DNA of 36,753 bases from Mailhella sp. (GCA_017408905.1 JAFQTU010000063.1:1-36753), one strand, 5' to 3'; positions 1 through 8,745 are shown, counted from the stretch's first letter. The notes: generated by a model from the sequence alone, not told the origin. Program-made: numbers and translations.

Positions 1-966
1 CGGAACCAGGAAGAAGATGGCGGTTTCGCCAACGTGCAGCCAGCGCCAGTCGGGAGCAGCGTCACGACGATGGCCGCGGATAGCGTCGCCCCACACCAGT
101 TCCTGCATGTACCAGAAGAACAGGCACAGAGCCCAGGCGATGACGATGATGCCAACGAACAGGGCGATACGGCGGGGCCAGTCCTTCTTGATCATGGTGA
201 AGGGATAGCGTTCCCAGATGCCTTCCACGAACCACACCACAACGGTACAGCACATGATCCACGCCACATGGAAGTTGGCGGACACGGTTTCGGCGAACTG
301 TTCCCAGTAGGGCGGGCAGATGGAGGTGAAGTACTGCCAGGGGTAGTACAGGATGCCCATGTGGTTATGCATGGTCATGAAGTAGATGATGAGGCTGACG
401 CAGAACGTGCCGAGCCAGATACTGAAGCCGCGCACAGGCTGGGAAGCGTTGGCCCAGGGCTGGCCTTCGAGGGCCACCACCCAGGCGGGGCTGATCCAGG
501 AGGCGATAACGGCGAACATCATGCAGGCCTGAGCCGCGTACTCGGTGGAGTAGAATTCGGTGAGGCCGAGTTTCATGAGCTGTTCAGGGTTGAAATACGC
601 GAAGGCGAAGTTGCCGAGGATGCCTTCGAAGAAGCCGTGGATGAAGAACAGCATAGTACCCACGGAAATGAGAGTGAGCACCAGGCCCTTCTGCAGGGGA
701 TGGGCGTTGCGGATCCAGTCCTTCTTGAAGGGCCAGAAGTCGAAGGTGTACGCCATCCAGATGAGGATGATGAGCCACCAGCGGCAGTAATTGTAGCCCA
801 GGTAAGGAGTGTACAGGCGCATGATGCCGCGCGGATCCTGGAAAATCCACCACGTGATGGCGAAAATGACCAGCGAGAACGCAAGGTTAGCGAGAGCGGG
901 GAAGGGGCCGCTCCACCTTTTGACGAGCTTGCGCTCTTCGAGATAAGGAAGCTGTTCGTGAGACAT
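1..966 (-). CDS. Multi-spanning inner-membrane protein of unknown function (3' part missing)
   Basis: The reading frame starts at an ATG (964-966) behind a clean AGGAGGA ribosome site at 971-977 and runs open to the window edge, giving 322 residues without a stop. I do not recognise the family. At least seven hydrophobic segments are visible (about residues 27-43, 62-80, 95-114, 144-165, 182-203, 231-250, 267-289), and an eighth starts at the edge. Histidines and cysteines lie in or beside the membrane segments (FIHGFF, MHNHMG, NFHVAW, YNYCRW), which could bind a metal or haem, but this is only a suggestion. It lies 14 bases behind a small twin-arginine gene and a GntR regulator on the same strand, so it is very likely the third gene of that operon. 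A transporter or a quinone-linked membrane subunit are both possible. Confidence 0.8.
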   Translation of the reverse strand, partial: MSHEQLPYLEERKLVKRWSGPFPALANLAFSLVIFAITWWIFQDPRGIMRLYTPYLGYNYCRWWLIILIWMAYTFDFWPFKKDWIRNAHPLQKGLVLTLISVGTMLFFIHGFFEGILGNFAFAYFNPEQLMKLGLTEFYSTEYAAQACMMFAVIASWISPAWVVALEGQPWANASQPVRGFSIWLGTFCVSLIIYFMTMHNHMGILYYPWQYFTSICPPYWEQFAETVSANFHVAWIMCCTVVVWFVEGIWERYPFTMIKKDWPRRIALFVGIIVIAWALCLFFWYMQELVWGDAIRGHRRDAAPDWRWLHVGETAIFFLVP

Positions 967-980
967 AAGTTCCTCCTTGT

Positions 981-1301
981 TCAATCACCGGGCACGGGCT
1001 CCTGCTCCAGAGCCGTGCCATTAGCCTCTTGCCGCGGCGCGGCTTCATCGGCCGTGCCGTACATCGCCTTGACTATCAGGGCGGCCATTTCCTCTTCGGT
1101 CATATTGTCCGCATCTCCTCCCAGTCTGGCGGCTTCCATCTTCAGCATGGAGCCGGAAAACTCAGGGGGGAGCAGGGAAAGGGCGCTCTGGCCAGACGAA
1201 AATGTTTCAAAGAACGTGGGGGCCGCAGCCGCTTCGGCCCCGGCTGGGCGGAAAAGCCCGTGCAGGAAATCGCGCCGCGATATGGAGCGCCTGCCGCTCA
1301 T
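981..1301 (-). CDS. Small twin-arginine motif protein, unknown function
   Basis: This 106-residue protein begins with a twin-arginine motif, SRRDFL at residues 8-13, followed by a short and weak hydrophobic stretch rich in Ala. Tat export is therefore suggested but not certain. The rest is acidic and Met/Ala-rich, with no recognisable domain and no cysteines for cofactor binding. Its start overlaps the stop of the GntR gene by four bases (ATGA, 1298-1301), so the two are translationally coupled, and the membrane protein gene follows 14 bases later. The context suggests a periplasmic or membrane-associated small partner of that membrane protein. I do not recognise a named family. Confidence 0.7.
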   Translation of the reverse strand: MSGRRSISRRDFLHGLFRPAGAEAAAAPTFFETFSSGQSALSLLPPEFSGSMLKMEAARLGGDADNMTEEEMAALIVKAMYGTADEAAPRQEANGTALEQEPVPGD

Positions 1302-1942
1302 TTCTTTTCCGCCAGCTTCTGAAGGGAGGAGAAATAGGCCTGCGCGGCGGAAGCGGCTTCCTGTGCGTCGGCATGGCGCATGGCGCTCAGTATGCGGGCC
1401 ATATGCGCGAAAAGGGTCTCGCTGTCGTGCAGGTCGCAGGAGCTGTAGAGCCGCATGAGCGACTTGCCTTCCGGCAGGCAGGCGGCAAGCGCGGTGTTGA
1501 CGCTGCTGTTGCCGATGAAGCGGGCCGCTTCCATGAAGAACTGCACCTGGGTCTGGACGAAGGTTTTGATATCGCCGTTGCGCAGGGCCGTACCTACCGC
1601 GGGGAGGATGCGCTCGAGGCTGATGATCTGTGAAGGCTTGATGACCAGAGAGCAGGCATGCATGATGGAAGGGATGAGCAGAAGGCTGGCGTTCAGCCTG
1701 TCCTCAAGGTCGCATTGCGAGGGATGCCCTGCGGGGAGCGCCCTCACACGGGTTCCACTGCCATGTATGGTTTCAAGGATGCCGCGCCCGGCAAGGGCGC
1801 TGAGGGCTGCACGAAGAGTAGTGCGGTTGACGGAAAATTCTTCGGCGAGCACCCGTTCGGAAGGCAGACGTTCGAACAGCTTCCAGCGCCCGTCGAGAAG
1901 GGCCTGCTCTAGCTTCTGTTCGATGAGTTTCTGCTTACTCAT
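1298..1942 (-). CDS. GntR-family (FadR/FCD-type) transcriptional regulator
   Basis: The protein has 214 residues. Its N-terminal winged helix-turn-helix (about residues 8-68) shows the GntR signature: LPSERVLAEEFSVNRTTLR, then a wing with GSGTRV. The remaining 145 residues are helical and look like the FadR/FCD ligand-binding class, but the metal-binding Asp and His residues of many FCD proteins are not evident. Such regulators bind a small carboxylate or acyl ligand and usually control their own operon. It is the first gene of the minus-strand operon with the twin-arginine protein and the membrane protein. It is transcribed divergently from the PAS/GAF gene at 2261 across an AT-rich gap with several inverted repeats, so it may control both directions. 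The ATG is preceded by GAGG at a normal distance. Confidence 0.88.
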   Translation of the reverse strand: MSKQKLIEQKLEQALLDGRWKLFERLPSERVLAEEFSVNRTTLRAALSALAGRGILETIHGSGTRVRALPAGHPSQCDLEDRLNASLLLIPSIMHACSLVIKPSQIISLERILPAVGTALRNGDIKTFVQTQVQFFMEAARFIGNSSVNTALAACLPEGKSLMRLYSSCDLHDSETLFAHMARILSAMRHADAQEAASAAQAYFSSLQKLAEKK

Positions 1943-2260
1943 GACAACCTCAAAGAAAAAAACTCGCGCACTGCGCTTTTCTTATTTTTGCTCTTGATTC
2001 GTAAAAGAGACAAGTCTTTTGTGAAAAAAAGAAAAAATGATATATCTTATTATATTTATAAATAAAAAAATGTTAAATTGGTCCATCCACATAGGATTGT
2101 CCCCCGTGTTTCACGCCACGCCAGCCGGGGGGAAGCTCCCGGTGGAGGAAAATTTCAAATTTTTTCATTAAATTGTTTCAACCAATTTACAAAAGGGAGC
2201 TTTTCCCGTATGCTGGATACAGCATACGCCCCCATTCACCCGCAATCTCCCGGAGGTTCT
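1943..2260. promoter_or_regulatory. AT-rich divergent intergenic region with three inverted repeats
   Basis: This 318-base gap between the GntR gene (minus) and the PAS/GAF gene (plus) must hold both promoters. It is far more AT-rich than its surroundings and contains three separate inverted repeats: AAAAGA-N6-TCTTTT at 2003-2020; TAAATTG-N7-CAATTTA at 2169-2189; and GTATGCTG-GATA-CAGCATAC at 2208-2227, a perfect 8-bp stem with a 4-base loop lying 33 bases before the PAS gene start. The first two have the size and shape of operators for a dimeric regulator such as the adjacent GntR protein. No convincing -35/-10 pair could be fixed. Confidence 0.5.
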
Positions 2261-3460
2261 ATGGATTTCTCGCGCTGGTCTGAAGGATTCCCCGGGCTCC
2301 TGTGGGCCGTGGAGCACAGGCGTTCCCGCCTGAAGCTTTTGAATTCATGGGAACTTCCCCAACTTGGGGAAAATACGTCGCGCCTTCTGAAGGACGCGCA
2401 GTTCCGCAGGCGCATGGTTCGCAAGTCCGACCTGCCCCTTCTCAGCGAATTCTGGGAAATGATGACGAGCCGCCAGCCTGCGGCGGTTTCCTTCCGCCTG
2501 AAAAAGTCGCCTCGCGTCACCTACCAGCTCCAGGGCTGGCCCGACCCCTGCGACCCGGAGCTGTATTTCGGCCTGCTGACCGAAGCCATGCTTCCCGCCA
2601 CCTTCGTGGCCAACGGTGCGGCCGGAACATGCCAGCTTGCGCTTGGCCGGGCGCAGTATCCCGTGCTGGTGCTCAGTCTTGGCCAGCGCGAGATCGTCAC
2701 CTGCAACGAGGCCGCCAAGGAGCTGTTCGGCGGAGCCGCCCGGGGCGGGGAAGAGTTCCTTCTGGAAGATATCGCGCCTGCCAGCCTTGGGGACGCCCTT
2801 CTGGACGCGGCCCAGAGCGCCTTGAAGAGCGAGGTATGGGCCGGAACGCTCATGCTGAAAAGCGGCACGGGGAACATACTCGGTTCCAAGGTGCGCATTT
2901 CCCCCTGCTCAAGCGGGGACGATATCGTACGCATAGCCCTGCTCAATATCCCCGACAATCCGGCGTCCTGCGAGTTCTCCCCCCGTATCGAGGAGGCGAC
3001 AGAGGCCTTTTCCCTGCGGGAGGAGCTGGAAAAGATGCTGGCGGCCTGCCCGGGCATCGGCGGGCTCATGTTCTCTGATATCCGATCGACCCTCGGCAAG
3101 GTGGAGGTCTATGGCGTAGGGCGGCTTTTCGAGAAGCTCGAATGGGGCGCGTCCCATGCCTACGAAGGGACCATCGCCCAGGATATCGAGCGCTTCAGCC
3201 TTGAATCCCTCATCGTGGAAGATACGCTGGACAGCATCAAGTCCATCGACTGGGCCATGTTCATCCCCTGCGGCGTTCGTTCGTACTTTGCCAAGCCTTT
3301 CTATTCCTCAGAAGGCCTGCACGCCGTGCTCATTTTCGCTTCCGCTATGCCGGGCGACGGCAGGGCCTTGAACGAGTCCGGCTTCCGCCGCCTGTACGAA
3401 CCCTTTGTCCGTGCCGTGTCCCGCTGGCGCTCCATACGGGGGCGAGAAGAAAAATTTTAA
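2261..3460 (+). CDS. PAS/GAF-domain sensor protein without a recognised output domain
   Basis: The frame is open from 2078, but the start is placed at 2261, where GGAGG (2252-2256) precedes the ATG; the upstream stretch is AT-rich non-coding sequence with an 8-bp hairpin. The resulting protein has 399 residues. Residues about 1-110 resemble a PAS_3-type fold. Residues about 130-240 form a clearer PAS domain (YPVLVLSLGQREIVTCNEAA, then a beta-rich second half). The C-terminal 150 residues resemble a GAF domain (GVRSYFAKPFYSSEGLHAVL). No histidine kinase, GGDEF, EAL, HTH or phosphatase domain follows, so it may act by protein-protein contact. It is divergent from the GntR operon and followed by tRNA-Ala. 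Confidence 0.72.
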   Translation: MDFSRWSEGFPGLLWAVEHRRSRLKLLNSWELPQLGENTSRLLKDAQFRRRMVRKSDLPLLSEFWEMMTSRQPAAVSFRLKKSPRVTYQLQGWPDPCDPELYFGLLTEAMLPATFVANGAAGTCQLALGRAQYPVLVLSLGQREIVTCNEAAKELFGGAARGGEEFLLEDIAPASLGDALLDAAQSALKSEVWAGTLMLKSGTGNILGSKVRISPCSSGDDIVRIALLNIPDNPASCEFSPRIEEATEAFSLREELEKMLAACPGIGGLMFSDIRSTLGKVEVYGVGRLFEKLEWGASHAYEGTIAQDIERFSLESLIVEDTLDSIKSIDWAMFIPCGVRSYFAKPFYSSEGLHAVLIFASAMPGDGRALNESGFRRLYEPFVRAVSRWRSIRGREEKF

Positions 3461-3478
3461 AAAAGTGCGATTTTCCTC

Positions 3479-3507
3479 TTGACCTCTGATGCGAGTTCTG
3501 GCAAAAG
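3479..3507 (+). promoter_or_regulatory. Possible promoter of tRNA-Ala (weak)
   Basis: A good -35 hexamer, TTGACC (3479-3484), lies 17 bases before a poor -10 match, CAAAAG (3502-3507), just upstream of the tRNA. It fits the expected place, but the -10 element is weak. Confidence 0.3.
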
Positions 3508-3519
3508 AAACAGCGCAAC

Positions 3520-3595
<76 letters not shown>

Positions 3596-3674
3596 GAATT
3601 TCGGCTCATGAGAAATCGTGGGCCTTTTTCTTGCTCATCGGCCCGCACTGTGATGACGGGCTTTCATATAGAAG

Positions 3675-3705
3675 AAGGGGAATCCTCTGGCGAGGATTCC
3701 CCTTT
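3675..3705. terminator. Bidirectional intrinsic terminator
   Basis: A perfect 13-bp stem (AAGGGGAATCCTC, loop TGGC, GAGGATTCCCCTT) is flanked by short T runs on each strand. It can end the tRNA-Ala transcript on the plus strand and the aminotransferase transcript on the minus strand, whose stop codon is at 3721. Confidence 0.85.
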
Positions 3706-3720
3706 CTGCTTAAGTTTTTA

Positions 3721-4989
3721 TCACCGGTATTCGCGGATGACCTGCTCTATGCGCTCGAGGCCTGTCTTCACCGTATCGAAGGAAGGCCCGTAGGAGAAGC
3801 GTACCCAGTGGCGCAGGGGCTCGGGGTCGGGCCGGTCGCGGAAGGGGCGTATGTCGAAGAAGCGCCCGGGCACGGTCATCACCTTCTTTTGCAGGCAGGC
3901 ATGGAAGAAGGCGTCGGCGTCGTTGATGGGGGCGGGCAGATTTTCGATGCTGGCCCATATATAGAAGGTGGAAAGCGGCGTGACGGCAGGATGGATGTCC
4001 AGCGCTTCCAGCTTTTCCAGCATGAGGGCGCGCTTGCGGGCGAAGGCTTCGCGCACGGCCTTCACTTCGGCGTCGAAGCGTTCGGGCCGGAGGGCTTCCA
4101 GCATGGTGCGCTGGGCCAGCATGGTGGGGCCGCCGTCGAGGGCGCTGGCCGCACGGTTCAGCATTTCGATGCAGTGCTTCGGGCCTACGGTCCAGCCCAT
4201 GCGCCAGCCGGGGTAGCGCTGGTTCTTGGTCATGCCGTCCACGATGAGCACGGGGTCGCGGTCCACGTCTTCCACATAGGAGGCGGCGGAACAGGGGCCG
4301 CTGGCAGGCGAACCGTCGGCATTGTACATGAAGTGGGAATAGAATTCGTCGATGCCGAGCAGGACTTTGTGGCGGCGCGCCGTATCGAGATAGGACGCCA
4401 GTTCCGCCCCCTGTATCACGGCGCCCGTGGGGTTGCAGGGATTGGAGAAGACAAAGGCGTCCAGCCCCTCGGGGGAGGCGGCCAGCTCTTCGAAGCGGGC
4501 GGCAGGGATGGCGAAGCCGTTTTCGGCCGTGGCGTATTCGCAGACCGGCGTGGTGTGCAGGCGCTGGTAGTAGAGGTAATCCTCGTAGGCCGTGTAGTCC
4601 GGGTTGCGGTACAGGATGCGAGCCTTGTCGGCAAGTATGGCGAAAAGGCGGGTGAGGGCGAGGCGGCCGCCGCTGGCAATGGACACGTTGTCGGCCGTGT
4701 ACTGCGATTTCATGCCCTTGCGGAACAGGCGGTTATACATATCGGCCACGGCCTGCCGGGCTTCCAGCGTGCCGCCCACAGGGCCGTAGGCATGGTCGCC
4801 GGGCTGAATGGCAAGGCTGGAGATGCGTTCGGGCGCGCCTTCCAGTTCGCCCACTTCGGGCTGGCCCTGGCCGAGATTGCACCATTCGGGATTGCCGTTC
4901 CAGAAGCCGAGCTTCATGGCTTCGTTCACCACCCATATGACCCCCATGAAGGGGACCTGACGTACCATAGGGAAATCGCTGTTCTGCAT
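3721..4989 (-). CDS. Pyridoxal-phosphate-dependent aminotransferase, class I/II
   Basis: The protein has 422 residues, the usual length for fold-type I aminotransferases of the AspC/AlaT-like group. Visible landmarks are SNPCNPTG (182-189), GIDEFY with the cofactor-binding Asp at 214 and Tyr at 217, the Schiff-base lysine K255 in GMTKNQRYPGWRMGW with the phosphate-binding Arg, and a C-terminal RFSYGP where the substrate carboxylate Arg is expected. It transfers an amino group between an amino acid and a 2-oxo acid in the cytoplasm; the exact substrate cannot be read. AAGGAGC lies at a normal distance before the ATG, and a GC-rich hairpin (5001-5018) sits immediately upstream of that site. It is a single-gene unit, divergent from rsgA. 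Confidence 0.9.
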   Translation of the reverse strand: MQNSDFPMVRQVPFMGVIWVVNEAMKLGFWNGNPEWCNLGQGQPEVGELEGAPERISSLAIQPGDHAYGPVGGTLEARQAVADMYNRLFRKGMKSQYTADNVSIASGGRLALTRLFAILADKARILYRNPDYTAYEDYLYYQRLHTTPVCEYATAENGFAIPAARFEELAASPEGLDAFVFSNPCNPTGAVIQGAELASYLDTARRHKVLLGIDEFYSHFMYNADGSPASGPCSAASYVEDVDRDPVLIVDGMTKNQRYPGWRMGWTVGPKHCIEMLNRAASALDGGPTMLAQRTMLEALRPERFDAEVKAVREAFARKRALMLEKLEALDIHPAVTPLSTFYIWASIENLPAPINDADAFFHACLQKKVMTVPGRFFDIRPFRDRPDPEPLRHWVRFSYGPSFDTVKTGLERIEQVIREYR

Positions 4990-5000
4990 ACCTGCTCCTT

Positions 5001-5018
5001 GCGGCCCTGATGGGCCGC
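5001..5018 (-). promoter_or_regulatory. Leader hairpin next to the aminotransferase ribosome site
   Basis: A perfect 7-bp stem GCGGCCC-TGAT-GGGCCGC lies 11 bases upstream of the aminotransferase start, directly against its AAGGAGC site. It could modulate ribosome access. This is based on structure only. Confidence 0.35.
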
Positions 5019-5146
5019 CTTTGATGGCCGGAGCATGAGCAATGTCGACACGTTAGTCAAGCCGCCGAGCCTTCCCTGCCCGTCTATTGACGGCTGGCGC
5101 CCATCAGCTTACAGCTTAAACAGATTATATTTACGAGGTTGACTGC

Positions 5147-6205
5147 ATGAGCCTGCATCTTACGCCGTACTGGGAAGCTATGGCCTCCCTGCATCCGGGG
5201 CTGACCCCGGCCCGCATCACTTCTCAGGAGCGGGGTATGTACCGCATCCAGACGGCGGAAGGCAGTATGAATGCCAGCGTGTCCGGCAGGTTCCAGTTCG
5301 AATCCCGGTCGCCTTCGGCCTTCCCTGCCGTGGGCGACTACGTGATGGCCGATCTCTCCGACCCTGATACGGTCGTCATCCATGCCATACTGCCCAGAAA
5401 AACGCTGTTCCTGCGTCAGGCCGCCGACGGCAGGCGCGAGCAGGCCGTGGCCGCCAATATCGACACCGTGTTCCTCTGTGTGAGCATGAACGCCGATTTC
5501 AACCTGCGCAGGCTGGAACGCTACCTTGCCGCCGCCCGCGAGAGCGGGGCGCGCCCCGTGGTGGTCTTCACCAAGACCGACCTCATCGACTTCGTGCCCG
5601 AAGTGCTGGAAGAAGTGCGCGGCGTGGCCGGGGATGCCGATATCGTGATGACGTCCATCTACGGCGAGGACGGCTTCGGCCAGCTTTCCCCCTACCTTGA
5701 AAAGGGGCACACCGTGGTGTTCGTCGGTTCTTCCGGCGTAGGCAAGTCCACGCTGGTCAACTGCCTGCTGGGGGAAGAACGGCAGGAAGTGGGCGAGGTG
5801 GGCGAACTCGGGCAGGGCCGCCATACGACGCGCCGCCGCGACCTTTTCGAACTGCCCGGCGGGGCGATGGTCATCGATACCCCCGGCATGCGCGAACTCG
5901 GCATGTGGGACGCGGAATCCGGCGTGGAGCAGACCTTCGAAGACGTGGAGACCGTTATCTCCTCCTGCCGCTTCAGCGACTGTACCCATAAGGGAGAACC
6001 GGGCTGTGCCGTGCGCGCCGCTCTGGAAAGCGGCGAGCTGGACGGGGAGCGCTGGGAATCCTACCTGAAACTGATGGCCGAGAACGCCGAGGCCGCCGAA
6101 AAGGCCAGACGCCTTGCCGCCAAGCGGGAAAAGTTCCGCCAGAATTCCCGGGGAGGCAGACCGGGAGGGAAGGGAAGCCCCAAGGGCGGCAGAAAGCGCC
6201 GCTGA
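5147..6205 (+). CDS. rsgA: Ribosome small-subunit-dependent GTPase A
   Basis: RsgA binds the maturing 30S subunit and uses GTP hydrolysis to check late assembly. The 352-residue protein has the circularly permuted GTPase order typical of the family: an N-terminal OB-fold (about 35-100), then the G4 motif FTKTD (141-145) before the P-loop GSSGVGKS (194-201), TTRR as G2 region, and DTPG as G3 (244-247). A zinc knuckle follows (C274, C279, H281, C287). The tail is very basic (GGRPGGKGSPKGGRKRR), which fits rRNA contact. The start follows GAGG with normal spacing. The stop codon lies 15 bases before the AT-rich glycosyltransferase, whose ribosome site overlaps the rsgA end. Confidence 0.95.
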   Translation: MSLHLTPYWEAMASLHPGLTPARITSQERGMYRIQTAEGSMNASVSGRFQFESRSPSAFPAVGDYVMADLSDPDTVVIHAILPRKTLFLRQAADGRREQAVAANIDTVFLCVSMNADFNLRRLERYLAAARESGARPVVVFTKTDLIDFVPEVLEEVRGVAGDADIVMTSIYGEDGFGQLSPYLEKGHTVVFVGSSGVGKSTLVNCLLGEERQEVGEVGELGQGRHTTRRRDLFELPGGAMVIDTPGMRELGMWDAESGVEQTFEDVETVISSCRFSDCTHKGEPGCAVRAALESGELDGERWESYLKLMAENAEAAEKARRLAAKREKFRQNSRGGRPGGKGSPKGGRKRR

Positions 6206-6220
6206 GGAGGTCGACAGCGT

Positions 6221-7174
6221 ATGAAAGACAATATTTTGATATCTGTTATTGTACCAGTATACAATACGGCGAAGTATTTAGATAAGTGTTTAGAAACTCT
6301 TGTAAGTCAGAGCTATGCCGAGCTTGACATCATCCTCGTGGATGACGGGTCTCCCGATGAAAGTCCCGCTCTGTGTGATAAGTGGGCCATGAGGGACACT
6401 AGAATAAAGGTTATCCATAAGTCTAATGGTGGGCTGTCAGATGCCCGCAATTATGGATTGAGGAAAGCGGAAGGGGATTATATTATATTTATCGATTCTG
6501 ATGATTGGCTCGATACTGATATGATGGAGGTTTTGCTTTCTACGGCTATAAAATATGAAGCGGATATCGTTAACTGTCAATTTGTTGAAGAAAATAATAG
6601 AAATATAAGCACAAAACTTCAGCCTAGATATCCTTTGATGGAAGCTACAGCAAGCGAAGGAATATTTTTACTGATTAAAGATAAAATGGTAACAAATCAT
6701 GTATGGAGAAATCTATTCAAAAGAGAAGTTCTGCAACATATCGAATTTCCAAAAGGAAAAAATTTTGAAGATATTCATGTTATGCATGAAATTTTTTTCA
6801 AAAGTAAAAAAATAGTGTTTATTGGCGATGTGCTATATCATTATTTTATTAATCCAGACGGGATTGTAAGAACTAAGAGCGAAAAAAACACTATGGATTA
6901 TTTGGAAGCATTTAAAAAAAGAGAAATCTTCTTTCAAGAAAATATGCCAGAAGCTTTAGATATGCATAGAAATCATATGTTCCGAAAAGTGTATGGCGAA
7001 TGGAAACAAATAAAAAAGAGATATGCTGAAACAAGACAAGAGGAGACGAGGGCGTCACTCCTTTTTGCAGAGGCTATTTTGATAGAAATTCCTCTGAAAA
7101 ATATCTTATTGGAAAAAATGATGAGAGTTATACTATTAAAAGTCCGTCATTTTTTTAATTTTAAGAAAAAATGA
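6221..7174 (+). CDS. Family 2 glycosyltransferase (AT-rich, probably acquired)
   Basis: The 317-residue protein starts with a GT-A fold: VSVIVPVYN-like beginning, LVDDGSPDESP, SNGGLSDARNYGL, and the DXD-like IDSDDW at about 92-97. These bind nucleotide-sugar and metal. The C-terminal half is the helical region found in EpsJ/WcaA-like enzymes that build polysaccharide, with a basic amphipathic end. It probably adds a sugar to a surface glycan, but donor and acceptor are unknown. Base composition drops abruptly at the gene: for example 17 of 60 bases are G or C in 6901-6960, while rsgA and serS are strongly GC-rich. It has a strong GAGGAGG site lying in the end of rsgA, and no other glycan gene is near. 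It looks like a lone insertion that uses the rsgA transcript. Confidence 0.88.
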   Translation: MKDNILISVIVPVYNTAKYLDKCLETLVSQSYAELDIILVDDGSPDESPALCDKWAMRDTRIKVIHKSNGGLSDARNYGLRKAEGDYIIFIDSDDWLDTDMMEVLLSTAIKYEADIVNCQFVEENNRNISTKLQPRYPLMEATASEGIFLLIKDKMVTNHVWRNLFKREVLQHIEFPKGKNFEDIHVMHEIFFKSKKIVFIGDVLYHYFINPDGIVRTKSEKNTMDYLEAFKKREIFFQENMPEALDMHRNHMFRKVYGEWKQIKKRYAETRQEETRASLLFAEAILIEIPLKNILLEKMMRVILLKVRHFFNFKKK

Positions 7175-7185
7175 GTGAATAAGCA

Positions 7186-7215
7186 AAAGGCCCGTACCAT
7201 TTGGCACGGGCCTTT
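7186..7215. terminator. Bidirectional terminator between glycosyltransferase and serS
   Basis: The stem AAAGGCCCGT pairs with ACGGGCCTTT, with one A-C mismatch and a further CCA/TGG pairing closing a TT loop. It lies 11 bases after the glycosyltransferase stop and 22 bases beyond the serS stop on the other strand. Confidence 0.8.
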
Positions 7216-7237
7216 GTCGTTCGTTCAGCGGGAAGCC

Positions 7238-8521
7238 TTACACCATGTCGGGGGTGATAACTTCAAGGCCGCCCATGTAGGGGCGGAGCACCGTGGGGAT
7301 GACGATAGAGCCGTCGGCCTGCTGGTAGTTCTCGATGACGGCCACGAGGGAGCGGCCCGTGGGCAGGCCGGAGCCGTTCAGGGTGTGCACGAATTCGGGC
7401 TTGCCGCCGTCCTTGGGACGGAAGCGGATATTGGCGCGGCGGGCCTGGAAGTCGATGCAGTTGGAGCAGGAAGAGATTTCGCGGTACACGCCCTGGCCGG
7501 GGAGCCACACTTCCACGTCGTAGGTCTTGGCGGAACCGAAGCCCATGTCGCCGGTGCAGAGGGTGATGGTGCGGTAGGGCAGTTCCAGCTTTTCGAGCAG
7601 GATCTCGGCACAGCGGCGCATATGTTCCAGTTCGTCCCAGGACTTTTCGGGATGGGCGAAGCGCACCATTTCCACCTTCACGAACTGATGCTGGCGGATG
7701 AGGCCGCGCACGTCCTTACCGGCGGAACCGGCTTCGGAGCGGAAGCAGGGCGTGCCGGCGGTATAGCGCAGGGGGAGCTGGTCTTCTTCAAGGATCTCGC
7801 CGGCGTGCAGGTTGGTCACGGGCACTTCGGCGGTGGGGATGAGGTAGTAGTTCCACGCGGGCATCTTGAAGAGGTCTTCCTCGAACTTGGGGAGCTGGCC
7901 CGTGCCCTGCATGGTGGCGGCGTTGACCATGTAAGGGGGAGCGATCTCCACAGCGCCGAATTCGGTGGTCTGGGTGTCGAGGTAGAAGTTCATCAGGGCG
8001 CGCTCGAGGCGGGCGAACACGCCGTGGCTCACGCAGAAGCGGGAACCGGCGAGCTTGGCACCGCGTTCGAAGTCGAGGCCGCGGGCGGCCGCACCCACTT
8101 CGAAGTGCTGCTTCACGGGGAAGTCGAATTCGCGGGGAGTGCCCCAGCGGTGCAGTTCGGGGTTGTCGTTCTCGTCGGCACCCACGGGCACGGAAGTATC
8201 GGGGATGTTCGGTACGCGGAGCATCCACTGCGTCACCTGCTCCTTGATCTCGTTGGCTTCGATGTCGAGGGCCTTGATACGGTCGGAGAGCTTGCCGAGT
8301 TCGGCCACAAGGGCGGAGGCGTCTTCTCCGGCGCGCTTCATCTTGGCCACTTCGCCGGAGCGGGCGTTGCGCTCGCTCTTGAGGGTCTCCACTTCGGTGA
8401 GGGCGGCGCGGCGGCGGGCGTCGAGTTCGAGGAATTCGTCCACAGAGATGTTGGAATGGCGGTCGGCAAGGGCCTTGGCCACCACTTCGGGCTGTTTCTG
8501 GAGCAGTTTGAGATCGAGCAT
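7238..8521 (-). CDS. serS: Serine--tRNA ligase
   Basis: SerS charges tRNA-Ser (and tRNA-Sec where present) with serine in the cytoplasm. The 427-residue length is typical. The first 110 residues form the long helical coiled-coil arm that grips the tRNA ([23 protein letters not shown] heptads). The class II catalytic domain follows, with [15 protein letters not shown], motif 2 ([20 protein letters not shown], about 255-275) and motif 3 ([19 protein letters not shown], about 385-403). The ATG is preceded by AAGGACG. It is a single minus-strand gene, converging with the AT-rich glycosyltransferase and divergent from the PerM-like gene. Confidence 0.97.
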   Translation of the reverse strand: MLDLKLLQKQPEVVAKALADRHSNISVDEFLELDARRRAALTEVETLKSERNARSGEVAKMKRAGEDASALVAELGKLSDRIKALDIEANEIKEQVTQWMLRVPNIPDTSVPVGADENDNPELHRWGTPREFDFPVKQHFEVGAAARGLDFERGAKLAGSRFCVSHGVFARLERALMNFYLDTQTTEFGAVEIAPPYMVNAATMQGTGQLPKFEEDLFKMPAWNYYLIPTAEVPVTNLHAGEILEEDQLPLRYTAGTPCFRSEAGSAGKDVRGLIRQHQFVKVEMVRFAHPEKSWDELEHMRRCAEILLEKLELPYRTITLCTGDMGFGSAKTYDVEVWLPGQGVYREISSCSNCIDFQARRANIRFRPKDGGKPEFVHTLNGSGLPTGRSLVAVIENYQQADGSIVIPTVLRPYMGGLEVITPDMV

Positions 8522-8745
8522 GGATACGTCCTTGATTCTGCGAAATATGGTCTGGCTTGCGCCGGAACTTCAAAAGAGGGGAATACTTTAGCCCGAGAGG
8601 GCCGGGGCGTCAATGTTCTGCCGGGGAGGCGGAGCGCGCGGGCCGCATTTCTCCTTGCGGGATACTGGTTTGCTGGTCTATATTCGGCCATTGATCGAAA
8701 AATGTGGGCATGGCCGGAGCGTCCGGCCTCAACTCAGGTAGGAAA

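Noticed and set aside
34..1458. 474-residue open frame on the plus strand
   Set aside because: It lies antisense to the membrane protein, twin-arginine and GntR genes, has low-complexity His/Gly/Glu-rich composition, and no ribosome site. It is a by-product of GC-rich codon use on the other strand.
2079..2089. TGGTCCATCCA as a FadR-like operator
   Set aside because: Only the left half fits TGGT...ACCA. The better inverted repeats in the same gap are kept instead.
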